DNA of 64,000 nucleotides from positions 4,824,708-4,888,707 of the forward strand of contig CM033391.1 of the NCBI GenBank assembly GCA_019426215.1. The letters are read 5' to 3'. How positions within the stretch are numbered: the first letter of the stretch is position 1; each line of letters begins with the position of its first letter. The notes beneath the pieces were generated by a model that saw only the letters and a list, made by a program, of their open reading frames with translations, made no database searches and was not told the DNA's origin. This stretch comes from Buddleja alternifolia (lineage: Eukaryota > Streptophyta > Magnoliopsida > Lamiales > Scrophulariaceae). Made by a program: the position numbers and the translations under genes. Positions 38,401-49,227 of this stretch are shown piece after piece.

Positions 38401-39136
38401 TGTTGGGAGGAAAACAAGATCAAGCAGCGAAAGCGACAAACAAGATTGCAATTAGACAATCAAACTCTCTCCCCACTTGTATGAACTTAAGAGGAAGCAA
38501 ACAAGCACACCGAATAAATCAATCGCAGCAGCAATAACAAGTATGGAAATAGATAGCAAACAATCACACACGAGACACCAGATTTTTACGTGGAAAACCT
38601 CTTCAAATCGAAGAGTAAAAACCACGGGACACAACGGTCCAAACCAAAGCTCCACTATAATCAATAGAGGTCACAAAATACAAGTTACAAATCACCAAAT
38701 GGGTACACAACCCCAACAACACAGCAAGTAATCACTCTTGACAAAACAAGAGAAACAAAAACAAATTTACACCAAAAACAGAGGCCACTGTTCGAACTGA
38801 ATAACTCAAGCTAGGCAACATAAAACGGAAATCTGACCGGAAAAATAAACCACAATGTGTTGTGAACCTGCTGTCCAAATTTCAGTCAAATCTGACAAGA
38901 AATGCCCCCTCAAACAACAGTTCGAACTCTGCTGCTCGCCTAGAAAAATTGCTTTTGTGTACCTGCGGGTTTTTCTTTCCTTTCTCCTTAAACCCTTTCT
39001 CTCTCTTTTAAACCCTTAGATATTTCCACCCTTTTTAATATCTAAGTAAAGGCCTAACACTTGAGCTTAAAAGCCACCATTTGGGCCTCCCCAAAATTGG
39101 ACTTTTTCCACATAGGAAGGGAGCCCAAACCCAACA
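38401..39136. mobile_element. Solo LTR (736 bp) in the right arm
   Basis: It begins TGTTGGGAGG and ends AAACCCAACA, and is flanked by the 5-base duplication GCAAT (38396-38400 and 39137-39141). Removing it makes the arm pair with the left arm again. It contains TTTTTACGTGGAAAACC, often seen in plant retroelement LTRs. The short frames inside (38477-38731) are not genes. Confidence 0.85.
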
Positions 39137-39568
39137 GCAATATGGATCTCGATTTGTTCCTTTCATCGTGGAGAATAATACGGTGTCACCTTTGAACACA
39201 TTTGATCGCCGAAAAAATATATGTAATCGAGTTTGTGGTGAAGAAGAAAAAAAGAGGAGAGATTTGAGGAAAAAATGTTTAAAAAATTAATAAAGTAGGA
39301 TGGGGGAGAGAAGAAAGCCTGAAGAGAGTGTGTGTGTTTTGTGATTTTGTATTTAATTGAGAGTATTTTTGTCTTTTCACACTAACTAGGGAGTGAATCC
39401 AATTTGCTGTTGGAATTGGAAATAATGGGGGTCAATTTTTTTTGTGAATAATTATTATAAACTTCAACTCCAGAAGCTACTAAAAATGAGTGAGGACTGT
39501 GAATGCAAATAATTAATCCTAATGACCAATGAGTTGTCCATCTTCAACAATCACGTGGGTGTTGTAGT

Positions 39569-40592
39569 TAGGGGTGGGCGTTCGGATCGGATTTTCGGGT
39601 TCAGGTTGTTCGGGTTCGGGTTATTTGGTTTTCGGGTAGTGAAACATGAAAACCGAATCCGAACCGATTTTCTCAGGTTAATCGGGTTCGGGTTTTTTGA
39701 TATTTTTGAAAAAAAAGTTTGGGTCGAATTTTTTGGGCCTCTACAACTCTAATTTTCATTAAATCAAGGACCAAAAATTAATTTGTAAATATTTAACTGA
39801 ATATTTTATGTAGTAGTCATCTAAAAATTAGCATGTAATTAATTAGCATTATCAATGACGATTAATTGAATGCACATCACAAGAAAAAATAGTAACTGAT
39901 TACATATACCTTCAATAAATAATAGATTATAAGTTTAAAATTATACTTAATAGATATTAAAATATTAAAAGTAACATTCTCTTTGTTAACAAACATTATT
40001 CTAGAATATATTTATAGGTTGATTAAAGAAAGCACAATTAGGAATATATCTCCAATAAATCAATTTGATTAATTAACAATTAACATTCTCCTTGGAGTTT
40101 TATAATCTTATCCTTGAAATCAAAATGAAATGAATGCAAAATTATTTTGGTGTTGTAGCCACAAAAATAGATTGGAGGAGAGTTTATATTATATCATCGG
40201 AACCAACTTAAAATCCATATTTTTCTTGATAGAGCATATAAATTATCTCGAACATCAATATATAATATATTCTGGAGCTCATAAGATAATACTGATAAAT
40301 ATTTCAACCTAATTGAGTATAATTATATATATTTTTTGTTACAATATTTTTTATTTGCCATGTAACAAAAAATATATATATATATATATATATTTATTTT
40401 TATTTTTATTTCGGGTAATTCGGGTACCCGAATTACCCGAAACAACTGAAAATTAGAACCCGAACCCGAACATCACTATTCCAAACCCGAATAACCCGAA
40501 TCCGATTAATTACCGATTTACCCGATCCAATTAGTCCGAACCCGATCGGGTCGGTTCGGATCCGAATTACCGGATCCGAACGCCCAGTCCTA
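39569..40592. mobile_element. Non-autonomous hAT element (CGGGTTCGGG-rich ends)
   Basis: Ends TAGGGGTGGGC and GCCCAGTCCTA are flanked by the 8-base duplication GTTGTAGT (39561-39568, 40593-40600). Unit B has the single GTTGCAGT at 51911-51918, the empty site. It belongs to the same family as 14068-14929. It contains no transposase. Confidence 0.88.
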
Positions 40593-40648
40593 GTTGTAGT
40601 AGTTTTTCATGCAAATTGCAAATCTAATCGCAAACGTCATAAATTATA

Positions 40649-41016
40649 GGGGTAATTGCATAAACCCCCTTATGTTATTTCGAAAATGCTAAAAACCTTT
40701 TGTGTTAACGAAATAGGCTAATCACACTTCTATGTTCTTAAAAAATGTGCAAAAAAGCCAAATTCCATTAAAAAAACAAGCGCATTTTTCACCTTTATTG
40801 ACATGTTCATTTGTCATTTATATATTCTTCATACTTTATAAAAGGTAGATAATGTTAATTCACCCAAAAACACATATTTTCTTCTGTCATTTTAACAAAA
40901 TTTGACTTTTTTGTACATTTTTTAAGAACACAGCGGGTGATTAGCCTATTTCGATAATACAGATGAATTTTTAGCATTTTCAAAATAACACAAGGGTTTT
41001 TTATACAATTATTCCT
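40649..41016. mobile_element. Hairpin MITE (Mutator- or hAT-like, 8-base duplication)
   Basis: GGGGTAATTGCATAAACCC faces a complement ending TATACAATTATTCCT, and pairing extends inward through AATAGGCTAATCAC. AAATTATA flanks it on both sides (40641-40648, 41017-41024), with one copy at 51958-51965 in unit B. Its body resembles the MITE next to the terpene synthase. Confidence 0.82.
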
Positions 41017-41177
41017 AAATTATACTATCATCAATCCCTTTCCCAGATCCCAATGATCTTTTATGTATTTGTTTGTTTATTCTATATCTTCTCATTGTAG
41101 GTTGGCATTTCCTTTCGGTGAGAAAAGACGCAGTAGGATCATTCCTAGAGGTCTATTCAATAGTGTATATATAGGAG

Positions 41178-41498
41178 TCGGGGTGTAAATTGAGTGGAGC
41201 CAGCTCGCGAGCAGAGCATCACAAGCTCGAGCTTCCATTCGAGCTCGAGCCCGCTTTTCTCAATATGAAGCTCGTGATTTTGTATTTTTAATATTTATGT
41301 TTTTATATTATTAATTATATTAATTAAAATAACAAAGAAACTCAAAATATAAACAAAATTAAGCTCAGGCTCGCGAGCCACGCTTGAGCTCGTGAGCCTG
41401 GGCTCGGCTTGAGCTCGAGCTTGAAAAACCAAGCTCGACGAGCTCGAGCTCGAAAAAATTAACAGGCTCAGCTTAAGTTCGATTCGTTTATACCCCTA
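41178..41498. mobile_element. Small hAT element (CTCGAG-rich ends)
   Basis: Ends TCGGGGTGTAAA and TTTATACCCCTA are flanked by TATAGGAG and TATATGAG (41170-41177, 41499-41506; seven of eight match). Unit B has one TATAGGAG at 52128-52135. Subterminal DNA is AGCTCGAGCTCG-rich. Relative of 4921-5358. Confidence 0.8.
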
Positions 41499-41836
41499 TA
41501 TATGAGCCACGTGAACATAGAACAAATGTTTTATGATAATATAAAATATATCGTCTAACATTATTCGAGTTTATTTGGAGTCTATCAAATCAACCCGACA
41601 TATGAGATTTTGTAGTAAAAATTGTTGCATTCATCGATTTATTGGCAATTCCAATAAACTCGACACAATATATAATGACTCGAAAATATACTAATATTAT
41701 TTTATACGATATGATTTGGTGGAGTCTGATTAAAAAGTTGAAAATAGAAAGCTAAAAAGAGAGGTGAGGGGGTCGCGAAATAAGAGACGAAGTAAGTCGG
41801 GGGTGCAAGGCAACCCGAGTTGATATTCTTTGTATT

Positions 41837-42472
41837 GCCAAGTGGCTTTGTCATTTTATGACACATTATATATGGTTCCATCAAATCAGTGTGAGTCATT
41901 ATTAATAGGAAGAAATGTAAAAAAAAAAAAAAAGTGCTATGCCAAGTGGCTTTGTCATTTTACGACATTATAAATGGTTCCATCAAATCAGTGTGAGTCA
42001 TTATTAATAGGAAGAAATATGCAGCAATGGTAAAAAACAACAAAAAAGTGCTATGCCAAGTGGCTTTGTCATTTTACGACACATTATACATGGTTCCATC
42101 AAATCAGTGTGAATCATTATTAATAGGAAGAAATACGCAGCGCGGTAAAAAGAAAAAAATAAGTTGTTATGCCAGGGTTTGGTCCACAAGGCATTCGTCC
42201 TGAAAATTCATTCGGATTCGAAACCTACTCCTAAATCCTTTCATGGGGGCTTCTCGCTTATTGAGTTCGTCGCTTATGAGTAACCTAGATCGGATTACCT
42301 CCATACGTGATTTACAGAATATTGCGTATGGATAAATTTGCTCTGTTGGGTGACTGACGGAGATTTATTCTGAGATTTCAAAAAAAAAGTGGCTTTGTCA
42401 TTTTACGACACATTATATATGGTTCCATCAAATCAGTGTGACCATTAGTAATATGAAGAAATATGTGGGGAA
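41837..42472 (+). repeat. Tandem repeat, four units of about 80-115 bases
   Basis: GCCAAGTGGCTTTGTCATTT ... GGTTCCATCAAATCAGTGTG ... AATAGGAAGAAAT recurs with unit starts at 41837, 41941, 42054 and about 42390, separated by A-rich linkers. The first three are adjacent and a SINE-like element separates the fourth. Unit B lacks the whole region. Confidence 0.85.
42175..42389 (+). mobile_element. SINE-like element in the tandem repeat
   Basis: TGGTCCACAAGGC resembles an A box and GGATTCGAAACC fits a B box, 30-40 bases apart. The sequence ends TTTCAAAAAAAAA. It separates the GCCA of a repeat unit from the AGTGGC that should follow. No long target duplication is visible. Confidence 0.55.
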
Positions 42473-42857
42473 AATCTATGATGAACCGAGAGTATTACTC
42501 TCGCTCTATTATTCACAACAAATTCATAAATTGTGGAGTGGTTTTCACAGATCTTTATTGCAAATCGTGTTGCAAATTCCTATTGTACTTCAAATATGAA
42601 TATCATGTGTATAAAATATTTCCTTGATACAAATTTATTATGGATTATATACACTTGTTGTGCAAGCATGAAATTTAATACAAGATGCAATACTATTTTG
42701 CAATAGAATATCTCATTTGGTTTTTTCTTCAGTTTTCGCGTTTTGACATATTTTCACTCTTAATTTGTTTTGGAATTGTTTCCTAATTGTTTGGGATTTA
42801 TTCCCTATTATGTTAGGATTGTTTTTCTAGTCTTATTAGAGTTTTGGCTCTTATAAT

Positions 42858-43048
42858 TTAAAAAAAAAAATTCTAAACAAAGGAGAATACCCTTACTCGA
42901 CAAACCCCGACTGATAGTTTTTTTAATCATGGTCACACAGACCCTATAATACTCCAAATAAGGAGAGAAAAGTCGCAACATGTGACAGTTTAGAATTGAA
43001 CCAAGGACCTCCTATATAAAAGTGAAAACTGGCACACTAGACTAACAA
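42858..43048 (-). mobile_element. SINE with LINE-like 3' tail (unit A copy)
   Basis: Read on the minus strand, the element has a B box GGTTCAATTC, then GTGACCATGATT, then a tail GTTTGTCGAGTAAGGGTATT and a T/A-rich end. Imperfect TTTTGG(G)TCTCTT-like duplications flank it. The ortholog in unit B (52624-53013) shows it was present before the duplication. Confidence 0.7.
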
Positions 43049-43329
43049 GTTTTGGGTCTCTTGTACTTTATAAATAGTAAAACTCGAAATTTGTAAACAT
43101 TGAATCACTTTAATAAGTTGAATAAGATCTAACTAGAGATGATTTTTCCCCATGATTGGGTTTTCACAAAGAAAATTAGTCTTTTTTGTTGCTTTATTTT
43201 CCCATTGTGTTCTTAATTTCCCGAGTATTTTCACTATTAAGCCGATGTGTTCCTAACATTTATAAAATCACCTTTGATATGAAAACTTAACAAATTATGC
43301 AACCTACATGTAAATAGTATGTATAAATT

Positions 43330-43500
43330 GCCAACGGAAGTTGATTCAGGTGGTATTAATTAGTCGCTCATTTTTCTACAAATTTAAAAGTTCAAATTCC
43401 GCTATCAGCAATCCTCCATTGATGAGTAATTTCTAAATTCCATTGCAATCCCCGGTGAGATCAGTGGTATGCTCATATCCTGGTTAGTTCAAAACAAAAA
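43330..43500 (+). mobile_element. Possible second SINE (unit A copy)
   Basis: GATTCAGGTGGTATTAATTAG may be an A box and GTTCAAATTCC a B box. An A-rich AAAACAAAAAG end follows. The same element is at about 53325-53495 in unit B. Boxes are imperfect. Confidence 0.4.
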
Positions 43501-44802
43501 GTATGTATAAAATTCCAATATCCCTTCGGGCAAAATAGTAACTAGACTAATTCGTCCAAAATAGTACTGTTAATTAATTTTTGTTTCAGCATTTGTTGTT
43601 TATTTATAGTAGAAACTTGTGGAGGCAAAACAATTTTGCATGAAATGAATTAGTATACGAGTTTAAAATTTTAATTGAATGGCATATCCATCTCAGATAA
43701 AAAAAAAATCATGACAAAAAGTGAGAAAAAATATTTTTAGGAATAAAAAATGTTGTGTTAAAATTATGTTTGGATGAATTTTCTTTAGAGAAAAACATGT
43801 GATGATTATGATTGATGTAATATGTTTTTAATTATGAAAAATTTATATGGATTGATGTTTAGATATAATTTTTCATAAATATATTTTAGTCAAACTCATC
43901 AATTTAGACATAAAAAATAGGCAAAATGGATCTTATTTTGCACGTTGTATTATTTTGCATTAAAACATGTAATTAATTTGATCTCGATGTTGAGAAAATA
44001 GCCGGAACAAATCTTTTCAATCGATGAGTGAACTGTCAAATCATAAATAGTAATTTTTTATTTTTTTTTTGCTTAATAGAAACTTTGAGTTTTTCTTCCC
44101 CAAAAAAATCTCATAATGGGCCAACCAAACGCGTTTTTGAGAGAAAAAAAATCTCTGAAAAAATATTTTTCAAAGTAGGAGTCGTCATCCAATTAAGCTC
44201 TTAAATACTGTCAAGCTTTGGGAAATTGTCATTTTCAAGCATTTTATGAAATCAAACGCGTAAATAAGAATATGTTACACAGTGTTTTGAAGTTATCCAC
44301 TTATGGAGCATTAACATAAAATTGAAACTTTAATAATCATCTACACCATATCAAAACAGTCAAAAGAATATATCACAATACTATAAATGAGGTTTTATTC
44401 TTTTTGGGTAAGAATACTAGTCGTGAGCTGAGTGTATAATACATATGCATGCGAATACAAAAAGCAGAAGTAATTCGATTATAAAGTACCCAAATAAATA
44501 ATAGTGACGATTTTTGTCTCGTCATTTTGAGCTCTCATAGCCACTTGCGAACTTCTACGTTGATATGTAGAACACTTGATTACCTGAATTAAAATTAATT
44601 ACTTATAGAGTCATATGTCAGCTCAAGCTAGAATTATTGAACGGGTTTCTTATTTTCAAATTATAAAATGAGAAAAGGAAAAGAAATTTTTTTGAAACTT
44701 TTGATGGACGTTCACGTTTTCTAAAGTTATTGAAACTTCTGGCGAACTCATTTATTTTCTAAAAAATAAACTTTTATATATCATAAGTCTTGGATGAAAT
44801 CA

Positions 44803-44860
44803 AGTTCAAGCTCGAGCCCAATTCACGAGCTCGCGAGCTTCTCTATTTTTTATATTTTTC
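44803..44860. mobile_element. Scrap of a CTCGAG-rich hAT element at the A/B junction
   Basis: TTCAAGCTCGAGCCCAATTC and ACGAGCTCGCGAGCTTCTC look like one subterminal region of the hAT family seen at 4921 and 41178. The element is truncated on both sides and marks the end of unit A homology. Confidence 0.6.
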
Positions 44861-44865
44861 GGACG

Positions 44866-45345
44866 CTAATGTTGCACGGCTAACACGAGTCCCATCAATT
44901 CTTTTTTGTAAGCTGATTTGGCCAGTGTCTGTTCACCCACGGCCTTACTAAAATATGCAATAGGGCGACCTTCCTGCATTAAAACAGCCCCTACGCCCCA
45001 TCCCGACGCATCGCACTCTACAATAAAATGCTTCGCGAAATCAGGCATGGCCAACACCGGCGCAGCCGTGAGAACCTTTTTTAATTGTTCAAAAACCCGA
45101 ACAGCCGTGTCCGACCACTCAAATTTTCCCGCTGCCTCCTTTTTCAACAACTGCATGAGTGGACGAGCAATCAACCTATAATCTTTCACGAACCTACGAT
45201 AATACCCCGTCAAGCCGAGAAACCCCGAACATCTCGAATTGATCGAGGTTGGGGCCACTCCTTCACTGCCCGAACCTTTTCAGGGTCCGTCGCCACACTA
45301 CCCGATGAAATAATATGGCCAAGATACTTGAGTGTCGTGCAACCA
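44866..45345 (-). pseudogene. Ty3/gypsy Pol fragment (RT end and RNase H start)
   Basis: On the minus strand the fragment reads [19 protein letters not shown], then, after a one-base frameshift near 45240, [43 protein letters not shown] and [10 protein letters not shown]. These are the linker and RNase H start of Ty3/gypsy polymerases. Both ends are cut: about 160 residues of a protein of well over 1000. It ends abruptly against the duplicated AXS promoter at 45348, so it is part of the junction between units A and B. Confidence 0.88.
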
Positions 45346-45347
45346 AA

Positions 45348-45540
45348 AGGATGGATGTATTTAAAGCTGGAAAAAGGAGGGAGGAGAGTGTTTCCAAGAG
45401 TATGTGTGGCCCTACTGCATTCAATTTTGAAGCTACTTGCCTATGTAGAGATCCATTTGTGTGCTCACTCTGTCGTGGTGCCACGTGGATGGATGGAAAT
45501 GGTGGGGAAAAGTGAAACTTGATTTTTGGATCGAACACAC
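45348..45540 (-). promoter_or_regulatory. Orphan copy of the AXS promoter
   Basis: About 190 bases nearest the breakpoint match 31493-31680, including the TTTAAATA box (45358-45365, minus strand). Downstream, where AXS exon 1 would start, the Ty3/gypsy fragment begins. Transcription from here would run into that fragment. Activity is unknown. Confidence 0.65.
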
Positions 45541-46102
45541 AGAAGGTTGTTTAAACTTGATTTGACATGTAAACAAATCGAGCTGAAACAAGCTTTTATC
45601 GAACAATTTTAAATTGAGTATTGAGTATCGAGTAGTATGATTCGTCTTTCAGCCCATCAAAGAAAAAAGAGCACAAAAAATTAATAAAATTCTTGTAATT
45701 TCTTCTGGTTAATATAAATAATTCCCAATTTAAGACAAGTACTATTTGATATTTTAGCTTTTTTAATTTTTGATGTCATATTTTAGTTTACTTTTACCAA
45801 TTTATTTAACATGTTATTACACATTAATTATTTTTCACTTTAAATCGCGAGCATATATTGCATAATTTAACATTAAAACTACATAAAATTATTTTTGAGA
45901 ATTCATTAAACATATTGCATAATGCACACTTCAACATATTGCTCATGTACTCGTCTTGAGTTTATAAAATATTTTTAAAAATAAAAAGTGGCATGAAAAA
46001 TGTACACTTGATTTGCAAATTAAGTATTGTAGCTGAATTTAAGATGGTACACGATTTTAAAACAAAAGATGCGGCGTAATAATTATGGAACATAGAGCAT
46101 AT

Positions 46103-46399
46103 TGTTATGAATAATTATATGGATGTTCATGTATTTTCCACTACATGATATGATGGATAATCATTTTTTCTCCTCTTTATGTTATAGTGGATGATCATTG
46201 CTCTTCCAATACTTGTAAATCCATCTTTTCCATTATGTATTCAACTTTTGAAATAATTGTACCTACTATTTTGTGCCTATAAATAGGACATGAAGTTGTA
46301 TTGTTAAGACACACACAAGAATATCAATAAAAGAGTTCTCTACTTAATTCTCTCATTTTATTCTCTCAACTTTATAATATTTGAGTTTATTTCATAACA
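46103..46399 (+). repeat. 5' LTR of the Copia element
   Basis: TGTTATGAATAATTATATGG to TTTATTTCATAACA. It has a likely TATA box (CTATAAATAGG) and an AATAAA near its end. By eye it differs from the 3' LTR at about 14 of 297 positions. Confidence 0.93.
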
Positions 46400-46774
46400 C
46401 GTTATCAGCACGATCCGTCTCAAGGTGTTAATCATTTTGAAATTTGGCTAAAGATATACATGGGGTACTCAACGTATGATGTAAAATCCATTGAGAGATT
46501 TTCGTGAGTTATTATGAGTTTGTAAAGAAAATTGATGGACAAGATTTTTAAAACAAAGCAAGAAGAAAAGGTAAAGAAAAGGTATATATATTTCAATATT
46601 TAACAAAAATAGAAATATGCAATAATTCTCTTGATGTTTGGAAAGAAGACATATGTATATGTGCATATATTTGATTAGTATTATTCTTTTGAATAATCCT
46701 ATCATGTTAAAAATATTTTAAGAAGTTGAATGATTGTTATGTTATTCATTTTATACTTTGATGATAGTGTTATA

Positions 46775-47360
46775 ATGACGAATCTTGCAAAACTTGACTT
46801 TGTGACTCTTGATATTACGAGGAAGAATTATTTTCTTGGGCGTTAGATGTTGAAATTCATCTTGAAGCAAATAACTATACTCCATTCCCTGAAGTGAATG
46901 TGTTGAGCAATATATAATTATTTTAATCATGAGTCCCGTCCAACTCGTTCTGCTACATTCCCTGAAGCGAAAGTAGCAGCACATAACTATTTTAATGATT
47001 AAAGAAATCATGGACGTGGACATGGTCGTGGACATGGTTATGGAAATCATGGTGGTATTTCAAAGAACACATCTTTCCACCAGAAGTGGAAAAATGATGA
47101 CGAGAAAAATAAAGGTGGCCAAAATAGCAAATCTGTGGAAATAATGCTATTGTTGTGGTGGTAGAGGTCATTGGGCACGTACCTGTCGTACGCCTAAATA
47201 AAAATAAAGGTAGCCAAAATAGAAAATATGTGAAAAATTTACCAAGAATCGCAAAAAAGTAAAAGAAAGAAAATAGAAATAAATTTTGCTTTTGAAGAAG
47301 GCGATTCTGATCATGGCCGATTTTGATGACACTCATTTAGATGTTGCTGATTTCTTTGAT
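46775..47360 (+). pseudogene. Copia Gag remnant
   Basis: ATG at 46775 begins MTNLAKLDFVTLDITRKNYF, the usual start of this Gag group, but a stop follows soon. The CCHC knuckle CYCCGGRGHWARTC is at 47145-47186. Only about 410 bases separate start and knuckle, where an intact Gag would have roughly twice that, so an internal deletion is likely. Confidence 0.75.
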
Positions 47361-47561
47361 GATCCTAATGAAAAAAATTGATCACTTGATTGGAGATTGA
47401 AGTGTTCAAAAATAAATTTGTTAAATTTTAATTCTAGTACTTTATAAATAAATATTTAAGCAGAATGAATTTATTCATAAGATTATCGTTTCTCATATTA
47501 AACAATATTGTTTGGTATTGATTTATTTCTTTTTATGTTTCAATAAAAAATGAGTATTTAC

Positions 47562-49227
47562 TCGATCAGCAGCAACATCAATAATGAAGATATGTGTCTC
47601 GCTGATAGTGCCACAACTCACACCATTCTCAAGAATAAAAAAATACTTCTCTTATTTAGTAATGTAAGAAGCCAATGTTAGTACTATATCGGGTAGGACA
47701 AAGTTAATTGAAGGCTCCGGCAGAGCTAATATATTGTTACCCGGAGGAACGCAATTTTATATTGATGAAACATTATATTCTACCAAATCTCAAAGAAATT
47801 TACTAAGCTTCAAAGATATCCGCCGAAATGGATATCATATTGAGACAACAAGTGATGGCAATATTGAGTATCTTTACATCACTAATACAATATCTGGTAA
47901 CAAATGTATATTGGAAAAGTTTCCAGCATTGTCTTCCGGTTTGTACTACACGCATATATCTACTATTGAAACACATGTTATCGTAAACCAGAAGTTTACA
48001 AATCAAAATAAGTTTGTTATTTGGCATGACCGGTTGGGCCATCCCGGATCAATTATGATGTGAAATATAATTGAGAATTCATGTGGTCATCCATTGAAGA
48101 GCCAGCAGATTCTTCAATCGAATGAGTTCTCATGTGCTGCTTGTTCACAAGGAAAGTTGATTATTCGACCATCAACAACAAAAGTAGGAAGTGAATCTCT
48201 TACGTTTTTGGAACGTATTCAAGGTGATATTTGTGGACCAATACACCCGTCGTGTGGACCATTTAGATATTTTATGGTTTTAATTGATGCATCAACAAGG
48301 TGGTCACATGTATCTTTGCTATCAACTCGCAACCTGGCGTTTGCGAGATTGCTTGCTTAATTGATTAGACTACGAGCACATTTTTTTGATTATCCAATTA
48401 AGAAGATACGTCTTGATAATGCGGGTGAATTTACTTCCAAAACGTTCAATGACTATTGTATGTCTATTGGAATTGATGTTGAACATCCTGTAGCACATGT
48501 TCATACACAAAACGGTCTAGCAGAATCGTTTATGAAGTGTCTGCAATTAATTGCAAGACCTTTACTTATGAGATCAAAACTTCCTATTTCTTGTTAGGGA
48601 CATGCTATTTTGCATGCAGCAGCACTTATTCGCATAAGGCCAACAAGTTATCATAAGTTCTCCCCATTACACTTGGTTTTTGGTCAGGAACCAAATATTT
48701 CCCATCTAAGAATTTTTGGATGTGCGGTATATGTTCCAATTGCTCCACCACAACGCACTAAGATGGGTCCTCAAAGGAAATTGGGAATATATGTTGGATT
48801 CGAGTCTCCATCGATAATAAAGTATCTAGAGCCATTGACTGGAGATTTATTTACGGCTCGATTTGCTGATTGCCATTTTGATGAATCAGATTTCCCAACA
48901 TTAGGGGGAGAAAATAAGCAGCTGGAAAAGAAAATTAGTTGGAATGAATTATCTTTATCTCATCTTGATCCTCGAACAAAACAAAGTGAACTGGAAGTTC
49001 AAAAGATAATTCACTTGCAAGGTTTAGCTAACCAACTGCCAGACGCATTTACTGACCTAAAGAAAGTGACTAAGTCACATGTACCAGCTGTTAATGCTCC
49101 AGTAAGAATTGTTGTCCCTGAAGGGCAAAGTAATGAGTCTACTGCACGCCTGAAGTGTGGTAGACCTATCGGTTCCAAAGATAGTCATCCTCGAAAAAAA
49201 AAGGAGCTAAGAATCAAGATGGTCTAA
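47562..49227 (+). pseudogene. Copia protease-integrase region, broken by stops
   Basis: The protease centre CLADSATTHTILK is at about 47597. Integrase follows with the HHCC zinc region (WHDRLGHPGS, CAACSQGKL) and the catalytic triad context (GDICGP, RLDNAGEF, QNGLAES). Stops at 48061, 48358 and 48595 split the frame into segments 47734-48063, 48094-48360, 48361-48597 and 48610-49227. Catalytic residues themselves look retained. Confidence 0.85.

Larger units (their letters stand above)
32343..39415. mobile_element. 7.1-kb foldback element with long, array-filled inverted arms
   Basis: Unit B lacks this whole stretch at 51766-51774. It is bounded by TTGGAAATA on both sides (32334-32342 and 39416-39424), a 9-base duplication as made by Mutator-like elements. 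The inverted arms run from TTGGATTCACTCCCT (32431) on the left to AGGGAGTGAATCCAA (39388-39402) on the right. They include a leader (32560-32655 faces 39139-39235), about 176-bp repeats, then 22-bp repeats. The left end (GGGAAAATTATTC) extends about 90 bases beyond the paired part, so the right tip may be truncated. No transposase frame was found. A solo LTR and a SINE lie in the right arm. Confidence 0.8.
31493..44802 (+). repeat. Large direct duplication, unit A
   Basis: It starts at AGGATGGATGTATTTAAAG in the AXS promoter and ends at GGATGAAATCAA. The same DNA in the same order and orientation recurs at 45348-54857. Landmarks: GCTACTTGCCTATGTA, TTTGATATTTTAGCTTAC, AATGAGTGAGGACTGTGAAT, GTTGGCATTTCCTTTCGGTG, and GCAAAATGGATCTTATTTTG. 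The copies differ by substitutions, small indels and several separate transposon insertions. Confidence 0.93.

Noticed and set aside
38126..38731. Short plus-strand frames near 38.1-38.7 kb
   Set aside because: They lie in the 176-bp array and in the solo LTR and have no recognisable domain.
39522..39752. Phe/Gly-rich peptide (FGFRLFGFGLFGFR)
   Set aside because: Translation of the CGGGTTCGGG subterminal repeats of a hAT element, not a protein.
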